From positions 3,005,659 through 3,069,658 of the forward strand of contig CP091278.1 in NCBI GenBank assembly GCA_021650895.1: 64,000 nucleotides of DNA. The letters run 5' to 3'. Below are positions 8,101 through 17,098 of the stretch, one piece after another. The notes under the pieces were generated by a model. That model was not told the DNA's origin. It ran no database searches and was given only the letters and a program-made list of their open reading frames with translations. The position numbers and the translations under genes were made by a program. Source of the stretch: Candidatus Jettenia sp. (lineage in GTDB: Bacteria > Planctomycetota > Brocadiia > Brocadiales > Brocadiaceae). Numbering within the stretch: the stretch's first letter is position 1; every line of letters starts with the position of its first letter.

Positions 8101-9014
8101 CCCTGCGTACTTACGTGAAGGTAAAAAGTGTTGCATTAATTGTGAATGAATATACTTTCCAATTTCTTTTTTATGATATTGGACAACGTTAGTACACATA
8201 TCATTATCAAGATACGTTTTGAATTTTCCAACAGTTTGTTGTGCTAATGTAAATAATAAATCCGCTTGTGTATCATAATCTATTTCTGGATAGTTAATAA
8301 GCTCATTAACTATAATATTCTCAGGTTTATCAATAATAATTCTCCCTTTATCTATACCATTTAAGATATCAATGCTATTCTCCTGCTCGCGAAGTTTCCT
8401 TATTAATATTTCCTCTGATACTGGCTGGTAATTAAGACTCTTTATATCCAGGTCAAAATCCCTGAAGCCAGACTTTATTTCATTACTTTGTTGGATAGTA
8501 ATCCGTGGAATTTCTATAATATTTCTGACGAATTCATGTACTACTGTCTCATATGCAGCTTCAACTTCCTTTATCATTTCTGGGGCAAACAAGTTTTTTT
8601 GTGGAGAACTATACATCTTCTGTTTTATCTTCTCTAATGCGATTTGTTTAATTTCAGGCTTCGTTAATTCATGAACATTTTTGTCTGATGAATTTCGTTA
8701 TAATTATCATCTGTAATAATACGTGGCTGTTTGTGAACAAACTCACCGATACCCTGAAATACATACTTAGGACTGGTGGGATTGGAGAAATCTTCGATCA
8801 ATTTGTTATAGATGGTGATATTGGGAGCCAAAACAAAAAAGTTTCTCATGCCTTTTAACAAATACAGGTAAACTACAAATGTCCCCATAAGTCGGGTTTT
8901 GCCAACCCCGGTAGCCAACGAAAAACAGATCGACGGGAAATCTCTCTCAAAGTCAGTACAAGTAGGGTAACTGGTTTTGATTTTTTCAAGTTCTTGCTGA
9001 AGGAAAGAACCCAC
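8101..9014 (-). pseudogene. Remnant of a type III restriction endonuclease/helicase subunit (res)
   Basis: Two collinear minus-strand fragments make up the remnant. The upstream one (9014-8664) carries a Walker A motif (LATGVGKTRLMG) and the LAPNITIYNKLIEDF segment typical of DEAD/DEAH Res subunits. It then runs into a stop at IHQTKMFMN. The downstream one (from about 8665 to 8101) resumes in another frame at VHELTKPEIKQIAL. The helicase middle (DEAD-like box and motifs III-VI) is missing, and the C-terminal nuclease part is cut at the junction with the decarboxylase gene. Full Res proteins are around 900-1000 residues, so this is a large internal deletion plus frameshift plus truncation. The N-terminus abuts a palindromic repeat at 9010-9113. 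Confidence 0.75.
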
Positions 9015-9113
9015 CTCTGAATCCCCTCCCGTGAGAGGACTTTTTTTTATTTCCCTCTTGGGAGGGGTTAGGGGTGAGTTTATTCCTTTCTCGAGAGGAG
9101 CTAGGGGTGTGTT
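9010..9113. repeat. G/C-rich palindromic repeat cluster, copy a
   Basis: Contains ATCCCCTCCCGTGAGAGGAC, then CCCTCTTGGGAGGGGTTAGG and a diverged unit TCGAGAGGAGCTAGGGGTGT. It separates the DUF1016 remnant from the res remnant and is read in frame at the end of the DUF1016 frame. Confidence 0.8.
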
Positions 9114-9460
9114 TTTTAAGGGTCAATTTATCAGCTAACTCTGCCAGTATATTCAGGCTATCTGCCTGAGGTGGGCGGAGACTTAGGCGATTTTTAATTA
9201 CCATGGCTATGCGGTTCATTTTTTTGTCCTTGCTCAGTTTTATTTCCAATTCGATCAACTCTTTTTCACGCTTTTCTATTTTTAACAACAATCTGTAATG
9301 TGTCCATGTCAATTCTCCACGCAGTGCGTGGAGATTCTGGAAAGAAAGATAAAATTGTCTCATGTACCAGAGATTGGTTTTATTAAACCCATGACCGTAT
9401 TCAATCGTTAGTCTTTTAGCAAGCTCTTCGATAAGAGATGCGCCATATTCAGCCCGCTGT

Positions 9461-9874
9461 TTACCTTTTAAAATTCCCCTCTTGGGAGGGGTTAGGGGTG
9501 GGTAATGTTGCATGTTCTTTAATCCAATTTTCAATAACCCATAAAACACCTTGAATATTCTTCTTTATGTCTGTATCATAAAATCTTAGGAACCTTACTC
9601 CAAGAGATTCCAATTTTGATTGTCTTATTTTATCTTCTTCACTCTTGTTTTCATGACTGATACCATCAATTTCGATTGCTAACATCAATTCATTACAGAA
9701 GAAATCTACAATATAATTATCAATAGGTTTTTGGCGATCAAAATCATATCCCAGCAATTGCTTCCCTTTTAAATATCTCCACAAAAGTACTTCGGATAAA
9801 GTGCCGCTTTTTCTCAAACGTCGTGCAACTTCTTTTAACTTTGGATTATATGGTAAAATAACTTTTCGTTTCAT
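9461..9874 (-). CDS. DUF559 / Vsr-like endonuclease-domain protein
   Basis: The first roughly 120 residues match the DUF559 family of small PD-(D/E)xK-like proteins: the LRKSGTLSEVLLWRYLKGKQ opening, then YIVDFFCNELMLAIEIDG with the acidic catalytic-type residues, and RFLRFYDTDI. The core looks intact and may be the only functional gene of this island. The last dozen residues (PTPNPSQEGNFKR) are encoded by a palindromic repeat and are an acquired tail. The start overlaps the end of the mod remnant by 4 bp. DUF559 proteins often accompany restriction loci; their substrate is unclear. Confidence 0.7.
   Translation of the reverse strand: MKRKVILPYNPKLKEVARRLRKSGTLSEVLLWRYLKGKQLLGYDFDRQKPIDNYIVDFFCNELMLAIEIDGISHENKSEEDKIRQSKLESLGVRFLRFYDTDIKKNIQGVLWVIENWIKEHATLPTPNPSQEGNFKR
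9474..9503. repeat. G/C-rich palindromic repeat, copy b (minimal unit)
   Basis: A single unit, CCCCTCTTGGGAGGGGTTAG followed by GGGTGGGT. It forms the 3' end of the DUF559 coding sequence and the start region of the DUF1016 frame. The core CCCCTCTTGGGAGGGG is an almost perfect hairpin. Confidence 0.8.
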
Positions 9875-9948
9875 TCGAATAGTTTTCTCTGTTTATTATG
9901 GTTTCTGGAATTATTATCTTTTTTAGACTTTATTTCCTTGCCTAATTT

Positions 9949-10073
9949 ACCCACCCCTAAATCCCCTCCCAAGAGGGGACTTTTATGTTTTCTGTCCGAG
10001 AGGGGACTTTTTGCATTTCCCGCTTGGGATAGATTCTTCAAATTCCCCTCTTGGGAGGGGCTAGGGGTGGGTT
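9949..10073. repeat. G/C-rich palindromic repeat cluster, copy c (inside mod)
   Basis: Several units in tandem: ATCCCCTCCCAAGAGGGGAC, a diverged GTCCGAGAGGGGAC, CGCTTGGGATAGATT, and CCCCTCTTGGGAGGGGCTAG. Read on the minus strand they add PTPSPSQEGN and SPLLGGDLGVG-like peptides to the Mod C-terminus. Confidence 0.8.
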
Positions 10074-10487
10074 CAGGCAAATTGACTATATTCAGACTAT
10101 AATCCTCTTTTCCAAATTCACACCTGCCAAGCAACATCTTGGGAATCTTTCTTACGGTAATATTGGCGTAACGATTTTCGCAAGCCTCCTGGAAAGATTT
10201 ACAACAGATCAGAAGGCTTTCATCCGGTTTCATTTCTTCGTGAATCTTATCTAAAAACTGTACCGTAACAAACTGCGTTGTAGTAAATATATAATCTTTT
10301 TCAGTTGAACGGCCATGTTTCCAGTAAATATGCTCATCCGGGCAGTATTTAAAACCTTCATGCTTTGCCATAGCAGCGGCGAGCATATCGGCATTATAAC
10401 GCTCATCAATAATCCAGTTGTCATGTTTATCCTTTTTCAGCAGACTTGGGGCTAAGTAGTAATACTTAAATCCACCGCCGCCCTTCC

Positions 10488-10624
10488 AACCCACCCCTAA
10501 ATCCCCTCCCAGGAGGGGACTTTTATATTCCCCTCTTGAGAGGGGGTTGGGGGTGTGTTCCTTCCCCTCTTGGGAGGGGTTAGGGGTGGGTTCATTCCTT
10601 TTTCGAGAGGAGCCAGGGGTGTGT
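10488..10624. repeat. G/C-rich palindromic repeat cluster, copy d (in-frame insertion in mod)
   Basis: At least three adjacent units. The insertion lies between the conserved Mod segments VIDGTDQGGIS and GGGFKYYYLAPSLL and adds about 44 codons without breaking the frame (reading EPTPNPSQEG, EHTPNPLSRG, SPLLGGDLGVG). In family members those conserved segments are almost adjacent. Confidence 0.8.
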
Positions 10625-11636
10625 ACAATCCTTGATATTCCACCCTGATCCGTACCATCAATGACCTCCTTCAATCGTGGCAAGCAGTGGGTATGGCAAT
10701 GCTCGCCCAGTTCTATCCCTATCCACCTGCGGTTCATCTTATGAGCAACATCGGTAGTCGTTCCGGAACCAAGAAAGGAATCGAGAACCCAATCACCTTC
10801 GTTCGTGGCTAATATGAGAATGCGTTGAATTAAGCGTTCAGGCTTGGGAGTAGTAAAAACTCTTCACTATTAAAGGCTTTGATTTCTTCCTTTGCTTCCT
10901 GATTATCGCCAACCTCAGTCCTAAACCAAATAGTTTTAGATACAGTACCTTCTTGAACTTCAGATAGGAATCTTTTTAACCTTGGCATATTATTCCCTGA
11001 TTCTCCGAACCAAATTCGATTGTCTTCAACCAATTCCTGAAATTTTTCTTTTGATACAGCCCAACATCGAGATTCAGTTGGATTTACTACTCTTCCAGAA
11101 GGAAGTGTTATGGGATAATCAGTATTAGGAGTGTACGTCTTAACAGATAAATCTGATGATGTCCACAATCCTCTTGGATCATTATCAGGATTCTTATATC
11201 GGGAATCCATTTCTGCTGTTTTTGGCAACAGATTCGGTCTCCACAAATCTTTGTTTTTGGCATAGACCAGGATATGGTCGTGACTGTCAGAAAGCCATTT
11301 TGCATCATTTTGCGGAGAAAACTTCTTTTCCCAGATAACATTATTTACAAAATTTTTTCTTCCAAAAACCTCATCACACAATACCTTCAAATAATGACAT
11401 TCATCATCATCAATAGAAATCCAAATCGTTCCATCATCACGCAACAGTCTGTGCAATATCTCTATCCTTGGTCTCATCAGACTCAGCCAAATAGAATGCT
11501 CTAACCCATCATTATAATGTTCAAAGGCATTACCTGTGTTATATGGTGGGTCAATATAGATGCATTTGATTTTTCCGGCAAAGTTCTGTTCAAGGGCTTT
11601 TAGGGCAAGAAGATTATCACCATAAATAAGCATGTT

Positions 11637-11708
11637 ACCCAACCCCTAAATCCCCTCCCAAGAGGGGACTTTTCTTATTCTCCTCTTGAGAGGGGTAAGG
11701 GGTGTGTC
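11637..11708. repeat. G/C-rich palindromic repeat, copy e (inside mod N-terminal region)
   Basis: Two units (CCCTAAATCCCCTCCCAAGA and CTCCTCTTGAGAGGGGTAAG) separate the Mod N-terminal piece ending EDPEKSYG from the piece beginning GNMLIYGDN. These segments are normally separated only by a short linker. Confidence 0.75.
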
Positions 11709-11868
11709 CGTAAGACTTTTCAGGGTCTTCAATTAATATGTGTGGTCCAACCTTGGCTGGTTTTCCTTGCCTATCCAGATAAGCTCAAGTTTTTGGGTCT
11801 TGTTGTTGGACATTACTCTATTATTTAGCCTTCCAATTGTTTTTTTAATTCTTCCTTACAATTTCATT

Positions 11869-13132
11869 TTAATCTGCGCTATCGCCTGGAGATTCCAATG
11901 CTTGTAAGCCCAATCCTTCAATCTCCTGTAGCGTTTTTCCCGCAATCCCCTGCAAGTCGCCATACATACCGACAGTCGCCTGCATGACACGATCAATCTG
12001 TTCCTCACGTTTGGCCCATTGCTTTGTTATAACCTTCTTCTCCTTGTCGAGGTCTTCCTGCATTGATGAGAATGCCTCAACAATAGCCTGAACTCGTTGG
12101 CGGAATCTTGGGCCAGTAAGGTACTGATAGACCATCTCCATCTTGGTCTGTTGACCATCAGTAGCCTGGCGAGCTGAAGCAATCTCGATCAGCGTATGGC
12201 GGAGCGTAACGGCGACGGGGAGCGCTGCTCTCGGATGTGTCACCCAAACACCGTCTATCAATTCGAATGTTTCTACACCCTTTGGGAGGGTCTGACTGAC
12301 GATTACAGCGATTTCTGCTTTGGCTGCACGTTGATCTTCCCTGAGTTTTGACAGCCAGCCATCGCTCCAGTTCTTTGTTCGTTTTGACTCCCATAAGATC
12401 GTTCCACAGCATTGACCCGGTATACTTGTAACGCGATGCAATACGTCGCCTCCATGCTCTCCCTTCGGGACAGGTTCGATTATGTCATGGGAAAATTTCG
12501 TGCTCAAAAGCGCTTCAATTTCAAGCTCCTGAACTTCTCCCTGGAGTTGCTATGATCCTTGCTCAGCCTTGCGCTTAAGTTCCTCTATCTGCTTCTGCAT
12601 TGCGGCGATAGTATGCTCCTTCTCCAGCACTTTGAGTTTCAGTTGTTCTCCTGCTTCTTTATGCGCTTGTTCACGGACGGCGGTAAGTCCTTCCTGAATC
12701 CGCTTCTCAACCGTCAAGTCAAATTCGCGCTTTGCATCATCAAGTTCTCGCTGTTTTTTCATAACTTCAGCTTGTGTTTTTTGAGCTTCGGCAAGCTTTT
12801 CATCCCTCTGCTTGAGAATTTCCTGAAGGCTAGCAATTTCCCTGGTCTTTTGCTCAAGATCGGTCGTCAGAGCTAGTTTAGCCTTCCTGGATTCTTCGGC
12901 AGCGATCCTGTCGCAGTTTCTCTGCTACCTGATTGTCTATGGCTTCTTTTTCCTTAGAAAGTGCTTTTCCTTGCTTACGAAGCAACAATTCACGCCTGGC
13001 GATATCTGCGTCTTTCTGGACTAATCGCCGTTCATATTCGCGTCGTGTTGATTCGATCATCGGCGCCGCAAGCGATTCAGTCAGTTTACTATCAGTCTGG
13101 CATTTCGGACAGGTAATTATTGGTTCTGTCAT
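11869..13132 (-). pseudogene. DUF2130 protein inactivated by a frameshift and an amber codon
   Basis: The region encodes a near full-length DUF2130 protein (about 420 codons). It has an N-terminal zinc-ribbon-like CPKCQ motif, a long coiled coil rich in Lys/Glu/Arg, and the conserved DUF2130 core (EPVPKGEHGGD, CGTILWESKRTKNW). After EKLRQDR, near 12905, the frame shifts by one base; the neighbouring frame continues IAAEESRKAKLAL and joins the next piece. At 12550-12552 a TAG stands in GS*QLQGEVQEL, where the family has a glutamine, so CAG-to-TAG is the likely change. The molecular function of DUF2130 is unknown. It is co-directional with the rest of the decayed island. Confidence 0.75.
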
Positions 13133-13218
13133 AGGTCTCTCCTTGAAGACATCAGCAAATTGGTTTTTGTAACAGCAATACTATCCATAGAAGGTTCCCT
13201 TGTCCTATCCATGTAAAT

Positions 13219-14528
13219 TTATGTTGTTAGGGTTTGGGTATTAATAATCTCCCAATGTCCGCCTTTGTCGGGACCGATACGGCGCAGACGTCCCTGCTGT
13301 TTAAGTGTTCGGATAGATTTTTCAACACCGGCAAGGCTCATCCCAAGTATTTCTGCAATCTCCTGTATCGTAATTGCCGAGTTTTCAATCATGAGGCGGA
13401 AAATTTTCTCCTTACTTTTCTCCTTACTTTTCTCCTTACTTTTCTCCTTACTTTCTCTACCCTTTTCCCCCACCTTTTTTTGCCCTTTAATTTCTCCTTT
13501 TTCACGAGGCCTTTTGAATATAATTGTATAAAATCCGGTCTGCCTGATGATGGGTGCAGGAAGTTCAGCCCCCGCCATAGCTTCTTTCATCCGCTTGATT
13601 CCTGTGCCAGCCCTTTCTGCTTTGTCCATCCGGAAAAAAAGGTCTGCAATCCGCTCATTTCTCCTTACAGAAATCTTGCCGAAATCACTCCTTTTTGCAC
13701 CGGGGAATACACCAGGATTGACTATTTCAACCCGATCATCATAAACCTCCACCATCAGACTTGTACCTCTCACGCTGTAATCACGGTGGGTTATCGCATT
13801 TGCAACAGCCTCGCGCAATGCCTCAAATGGTATCTCATAGATGTCTTTGCGGTTCACGCCTTTTATCTCGCTGCGGCGGTTTAAATGTTTCATAAGGAAA
13901 AGCACCGCTGTATTGAACTGGGTAAGAAGGTCATCCTGCACATCCTGCCTGTCATAGATGTGCACACGATCTCCTCCCTTAAAGGCAATCAGTGTCATTT
14001 GCGACTGAAGGATAAACTTGCAGGGATTTTTAGCAAAGAAAAGTATGCCTGCATTGGTTATCTTGCCATCCTGCGCTATGCTTAAACTTGTCAGAATGTC
14101 ACGTGGAACTATTTTCCTAATGCTGACATCCGATTCTTTTAGGAAATTCTGTATCTTTTCCTTTGATATGTCATCCCATGTAACATCTTTATTGATCTTT
14201 TCTTCAAATGGAGTTGTTTCGTGTTCCTGAAACATTATTCGCAATTCATGATTGGTCATCTTCTGTGTTGTACCGTCAAGTCTCCTGAAATACCCTGAAC
14301 TGGGGGATTACAGTTCCTTGCAACAGAATTGATTCGGGCTTTTATATCATTTGTCAGCTTTTCGCCACTTACAGTCCTGTCATCTCTAACGCCCAAAAGA
14401 ATAATCCCACCCTTGGTGTTTGCAAATGCGACAATATCTTCATCAATCTGGGGGGTAAAATGTTCTTTGAATTCAACGGTGAGGCCTTCGCCTTCCTGAA
14501 CAAGTATTTGTACTTTATTGACATCCAT
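13219..14528 (-). pseudogene. AlbA-2 / HATPase-type transcriptional regulator with internal deletion
   Basis: The N-terminal piece (14528-14256) is an AlbA-2 (Schlafen-like) domain: LTVEFKEHF, DIVAFANTKGGIILLGV. The second piece (14259-13219) begins in another frame inside GYFRRLDGTTQKMTNHELR. It continues with a GHKL-type ATPase region (EALREAVANAITHRDY, AGTGIKRMKEAM) and a C-terminal winged helix (ITIQEIAEILGMSLAGVEKS). In intact members of this family tens of residues lie between ARNCNPPV and the GYFRR segment; they are missing here, so a deletion caused the frameshift. If translated from an internal start, the larger fragment might still be made. It contains a four-fold SKEK repeat. Confidence 0.7.
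13404..13451. repeat. Tandem repeat, 4 x 12 bp (TTTTCTCCTTAC)
   Basis: Four perfect consecutive copies encode (SKEK)4 on the minus strand, between the ATPase and winged-helix parts of the AlbA-type regulator. Because the unit is a multiple of three, copy number changes would alter linker length and keep the frame. Confidence 0.9.
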
Positions 14529-14559
14529 TATCTAAGCAATATTTTATTGAATAGCGAAA

Positions 14560-14815
14560 AGTTCTGTTTGTTTAATTTTTTGCTTCAACCGTATCTCAAT
14601 TTCTTCAATTCATTGTTCTGTTTTGTTGTCTATGTCATTCTGTATCTGACATAAATTCAAGCGCATAGTATTTCATTTCTTTTTCCTTTATCTGCCTATG
14701 TGCTGTTACCTTCTCTTCAAGATCCAGCATATTTTTTGCCTCAGTTTTTCGGTATTTTATCTCTTTATTTAATTCTTTCAATTCAATTTTGTTTTTATTC
14801 GTTGTAGTTAGATTA
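14560..14815 (-). pseudogene. Probable remnant of a helicase C-terminal tail
   Basis: The minus strand reads ELKELNKEIKYRKTEAKN...LEEKVTAHRQIKEKE and then, after frame changes, DIDNKTEQ and IEIRLKQKI. This resembles the charged coiled C-terminal tail of SNF2/DEAD-type helicases linked to DNA methyltransferases (Glu/Lys coiled coil ending in ...EIE.RLKQ). No helicase core remains. This is a low-certainty reading; it could be another coiled-coil gene. Confidence 0.35.
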
Positions 14816-14831
14816 AAGTGTATATAAAATA

Positions 14832-15320
14832 ATGCTTATGCAGATGAATGCTTTTCATGAAAAATGTATGAGGCTTGCTATCCATAAGGCAAGGGAGGGT
14901 ATTGAGAATGGGCAAACACCTTTTGGGGCGTGTATAGTGAAGGGCAAAGAGGTTATCAGTTGTACTCATAATATTGTCTGGCAAACTATGGATATAACCG
15001 CCCATGCTGAAGTGAATGCGATCAGAGAAGCATGTAAGAAATTGAGTACGGTTGACTTGTCGGGTTGTGTAATTTATTCTACTTGTGAGCCGTGTCCTAT
15101 GTGCTTTAGCGCTTGTCATTGGGCGAAGATCGCAAAAATCATGTATGGCACACGGGTTGACGATGCAAAAAAGATAGGATTTAATGAGCTTACTATTTTA
15201 AATAAGGAGATGAAACAGTTTGGCAATAGTCCGGTTGAAATTGCCGGCGACCTTCTCCGGGAAGAGAATTTAGAACTTTTTAAAATCTGGTATAATCGAA
15301 CGGATAAAAGGGTATACTGA
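14832..15320 (+). CDS. Nucleoside/guanine deaminase of the cytidine deaminase fold
   Basis: This 162-residue zinc deaminase carries HAEVNAIR (zinc His58, catalytic Glu60) and PCPMC (zinc ligands Cys88 and Cys91). Overall it resembles GuaD-type guanine deaminases (TPFGACIVK, YGTRVDDAKKIGF) more than the tRNA adenosine deaminase TadA. Guanine to xanthine plus ammonia is the most likely reaction. The stop lies 6 bp before the guanidinium-exporter gene, so the two are probably co-transcribed. Three in-frame ATGs occur within the first five codons; the upstream one is used here. No clear ribosome binding site helps choose. Confidence 0.75.
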   Translation: MLMQMNAFHEKCMRLAIHKAREGIENGQTPFGACIVKGKEVISCTHNIVWQTMDITAHAEVNAIREACKKLSTVDLSGCVIYSTCEPCPMCFSACHWAKIAKIMYGTRVDDAKKIGFNELTILNKEMKQFGNSPVEIAGDLLREENLELFKIWYNRTDKRVY

Positions 15321-15326
15321 GTATTT

Positions 15327-15638
15327 ATGGCATGGATTTATCTTTTGACCGCTGGTTTTTTTGAAATTGGATGGGCAATTGGCCTGAAATATACGGAAGG
15401 TTTTACCCGGTTTTGGCCAAGTATTTGGACTGTGTTTGCCATGATAGCGAGCTTTTTTTTCCTGTCAAAGGCCGTTACTATTATTCCAATAGGGATGGCG
15501 TATGCAATTTGGACGGGTATCGGAGCGGTCGGCACTGTAATTCTCGGTATGGTGTTATTTGGTGAATCTTCCGACCCATTCCGTATTGTTTTTATCGGTC
15601 TGATTATAGCAGGGATTATTGGACTTAAGTTTTCTTAA
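15327..15638 (+). CDS. gdx: SMR-family guanidinium exporter (Gdx/SugE type)
   Basis: The 103-residue protein has four transmembrane helices and the SMR-family essential glutamate at position 13 ([16 protein letters not shown]). The WAIGLKYT signature is characteristic of the SugE/Gdx branch. Members of that branch characterised elsewhere exchange guanidinium for protons rather than exporting bulky drugs. It starts 6 bp after the deaminase stop. No guanidine riboswitch is apparent upstream. A quaternary-ammonium role is less likely but not excluded. Confidence 0.8.
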   Translation: MAWIYLLTAGFFEIGWAIGLKYTEGFTRFWPSIWTVFAMIASFFFLSKAVTIIPIGMAYAIWTGIGAVGTVILGMVLFGESSDPFRIVFIGLIIAGIIGLKFS

Positions 15639-15701
15639 GATTCTGTGTCAAATGTGCTGAATATTTCTGTGCTTTAGTGATTTGAGAGGTAATATTTCCG
15701 G

Positions 15702-16973
15702 ATGTTTATTATTATGTGTAGACTTTTTCTCATCATTCCATTCTTACTCATAGTCGTGCCTTTTTGCTACGGACATGACGCGGATTCTCAAGGCCAGTTA
15801 TTAATTCGCAAATATCTCGAGAGTACTCATGCAGATGAAATGGAGAATATCCTGCAAGAACTGGATGGATTAAACATCAGTTTAAATACGGGTAAGGAAT
15901 GGATTAAAACTTCAGCAAACTATACATCTCAACCGTTGGGTTTACAAAGGAAATTGGTACCTATTGGGGAAAAACATGGCGAGTACTTTGTATATACCCC
16001 ATCTCATTATGTGCCTGATAAATCATGGCCGATGATTCTGATACTCCATGGGGTTGGCAGCAGAGGTTACGAGCTAGCGATGGTATGGTTAAGGTCATCG
16101 GCACATAACGATGAATTTATCCTTGTAGCCCCTACATACGGTCATGGGTTATGGTGGAAGGATGAGGCGGAGAGGCTTATACTTTCGGTATTTGATAAGA
16201 TGAAACAGGAATACAATATTGATACCGACAGGGTTTACCTTACTGGATTTTCAAGTGGTGGTCATGGCGCATGGTATATGGCACTTCGTTATCCCCATTT
16301 CTTTGCAGCTATAAGTCCTATTGCGGGTGAGTGCCCCATACCTTCTTTTCTGGTAAATCTGATGCATGTGCCGGCCTATATTGTGCATGGCGCTCAAGAT
16401 ACTGTCATTCCAGCAGAAGCGGCAAGGGATGCTCTTTCAAGACTGGAGAAGCTTAACTATCGTGTTGCTTATAAGGAACTGCCTGAAATGAAACATCGGT
16501 TTCCTCTTGACGAGACCGGAGAAATTCTTGGTTGGTTCCGTGCGAATGAAAGATTGCTCTATCCGAAGAAGCTGCGATTCTCTACAGAATCTATAAGATA
16601 TTCTGTATCTTATTGGGTCGAAATTTTAGAATTTTCCGAGATAGTAGGTCAGGTTTCCGGAGTTCAAAAGGACATTTCAGGGCATTTAATGAGGTCTGAA
16701 GCATTGCCGGTAACGGCATCCGTTGAGGCTAACATAAAGGATGAAAATAATGAAATCTTCCTGGTAACTCAGGGTGTTAAGGCTATACGCCTGTATCTCG
16801 AAAATAGACTTATAGATATGGAAAGACCTTTGAAGGTGTATATTAACGGTAAGATGGTATATTCTGAAAAAGTGAATGAGAATGTACGGGTTATTCTTGA
16901 TACCGTGAAGAAGAGGAACGACCGGAAAGCATTATTTTCTGCATATCTCGATTTGAAAGTTCCCTTTGAATAA
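15702..16973 (+). CDS. Secreted alpha/beta-hydrolase (esterase / prolyl-oligopeptidase-like)
   Basis: The 423-residue product begins with a signal peptide (hydrophobic to about residue 22, FCYGHD). The second ATG at codon 5 is an equally possible start. The hydrolase core has an oxyanion HG motif (LILHGVGSRG near 115), nucleophile elbow GFSSGG (Ser184), an acidic candidate in HGAQDTVIP, and a histidine in MKHRF. It resembles predicted esterase D/PHB depolymerase-like enzymes of bacterial periplasms. The last 150 residues form a separate, mostly beta domain of unknown role. The substrate is not predictable. Confidence 0.75.
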   Translation: MFIIMCRLFLIIPFLLIVVPFCYGHDADSQGQLLIRKYLESTHADEMENILQELDGLNISLNTGKEWIKTSANYTSQPLGLQRKLVPIGEKHGEYFVYTPSHYVPDKSWPMILILHGVGSRGYELAMVWLRSSAHNDEFILVAPTYGHGLWWKDEAERLILSVFDKMKQEYNIDTDRVYLTGFSSGGHGAWYMALRYPHFFAAISPIAGECPIPSFLVNLMHVPAYIVHGAQDTVIPAEAARDALSRLEKLNYRVAYKELPEMKHRFPLDETGEILGWFRANERLLYPKKLRFSTESIRYSVSYWVEILEFSEIVGQVSGVQKDISGHLMRSEALPVTASVEANIKDENNEIFLVTQGVKAIRLYLENRLIDMERPLKVYINGKMVYSEKVNENVRVILDTVKKRNDRKALFSAYLDLKVPFE

Positions 16974-17098
16974 TTCCTTAATATCCTTTTATTCTCACTC
17001 ATGATAATTAGATTTGACAAAATATCTCTAAACCATTACGATACATTTGCTTATTATTTGAATAATTACAAAAATCTAAGAGGCTAGTGACTTGTTGA

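Larger units (their letters stand above)
8986..9549 (-). pseudogene. Truncated DUF1016 (YhcG-type) nuclease N-terminal domain flanked by palindromic repeats
   Basis: The core (AEYGASLIEELAKRLTIEYG...GFNKTNLWYMRQFY...LHALRGELTWTHYRLLL) matches the DUF1016 N-terminal domain. That domain normally precedes a PD-(D/E)xK nuclease domain, which is absent here. The front of the frame is translated from one palindromic repeat (PPLTPPKRGILK) and the tail from others (LTPNPSQEGN), so both ends were replaced by repeat sequence. It sits inside the degraded type III restriction locus. Confidence 0.7.
9871..11813 (-). pseudogene. Type III DNA adenine methyltransferase (mod), broken by frameshifts and repeat insertions
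   Basis: The pieces, read in transcription order, rebuild one Mod subunit. (1) 11813-11733 encodes MSNNKTQKLELIWIGKEN, then shifts frame into ILIEDPEKSYG. (2) A palindromic repeat (11708-11637) is inserted. (3) 11642-10830 encodes MLIYGDNLLALKALEQ, the catalytic DPPYNTG (motif IV) and the target region. (4) Near 10855 a T5 run sits where T6 would keep frame, giving TTPKPERLIQRIL instead of an early stop. (5) The rest contains motif I (DSFLGSGTTT), then MNRRWIGIELGEH to about 9871. Two more repeat clusters, at 10624-10488 and 10073-9949, are translated in frame. Motif IV before motif I is the beta-class order of type III Mods. The protein could not be made as one chain. Confidence 0.8.

Noticed and set aside
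9010..11708. CRISPR array suggested by repeated G/C-rich units
   Set aside because: Units are irregularly spaced, diverged, palindromic and lie inside coding sequences; there are no equal-length spacers and no cas genes.
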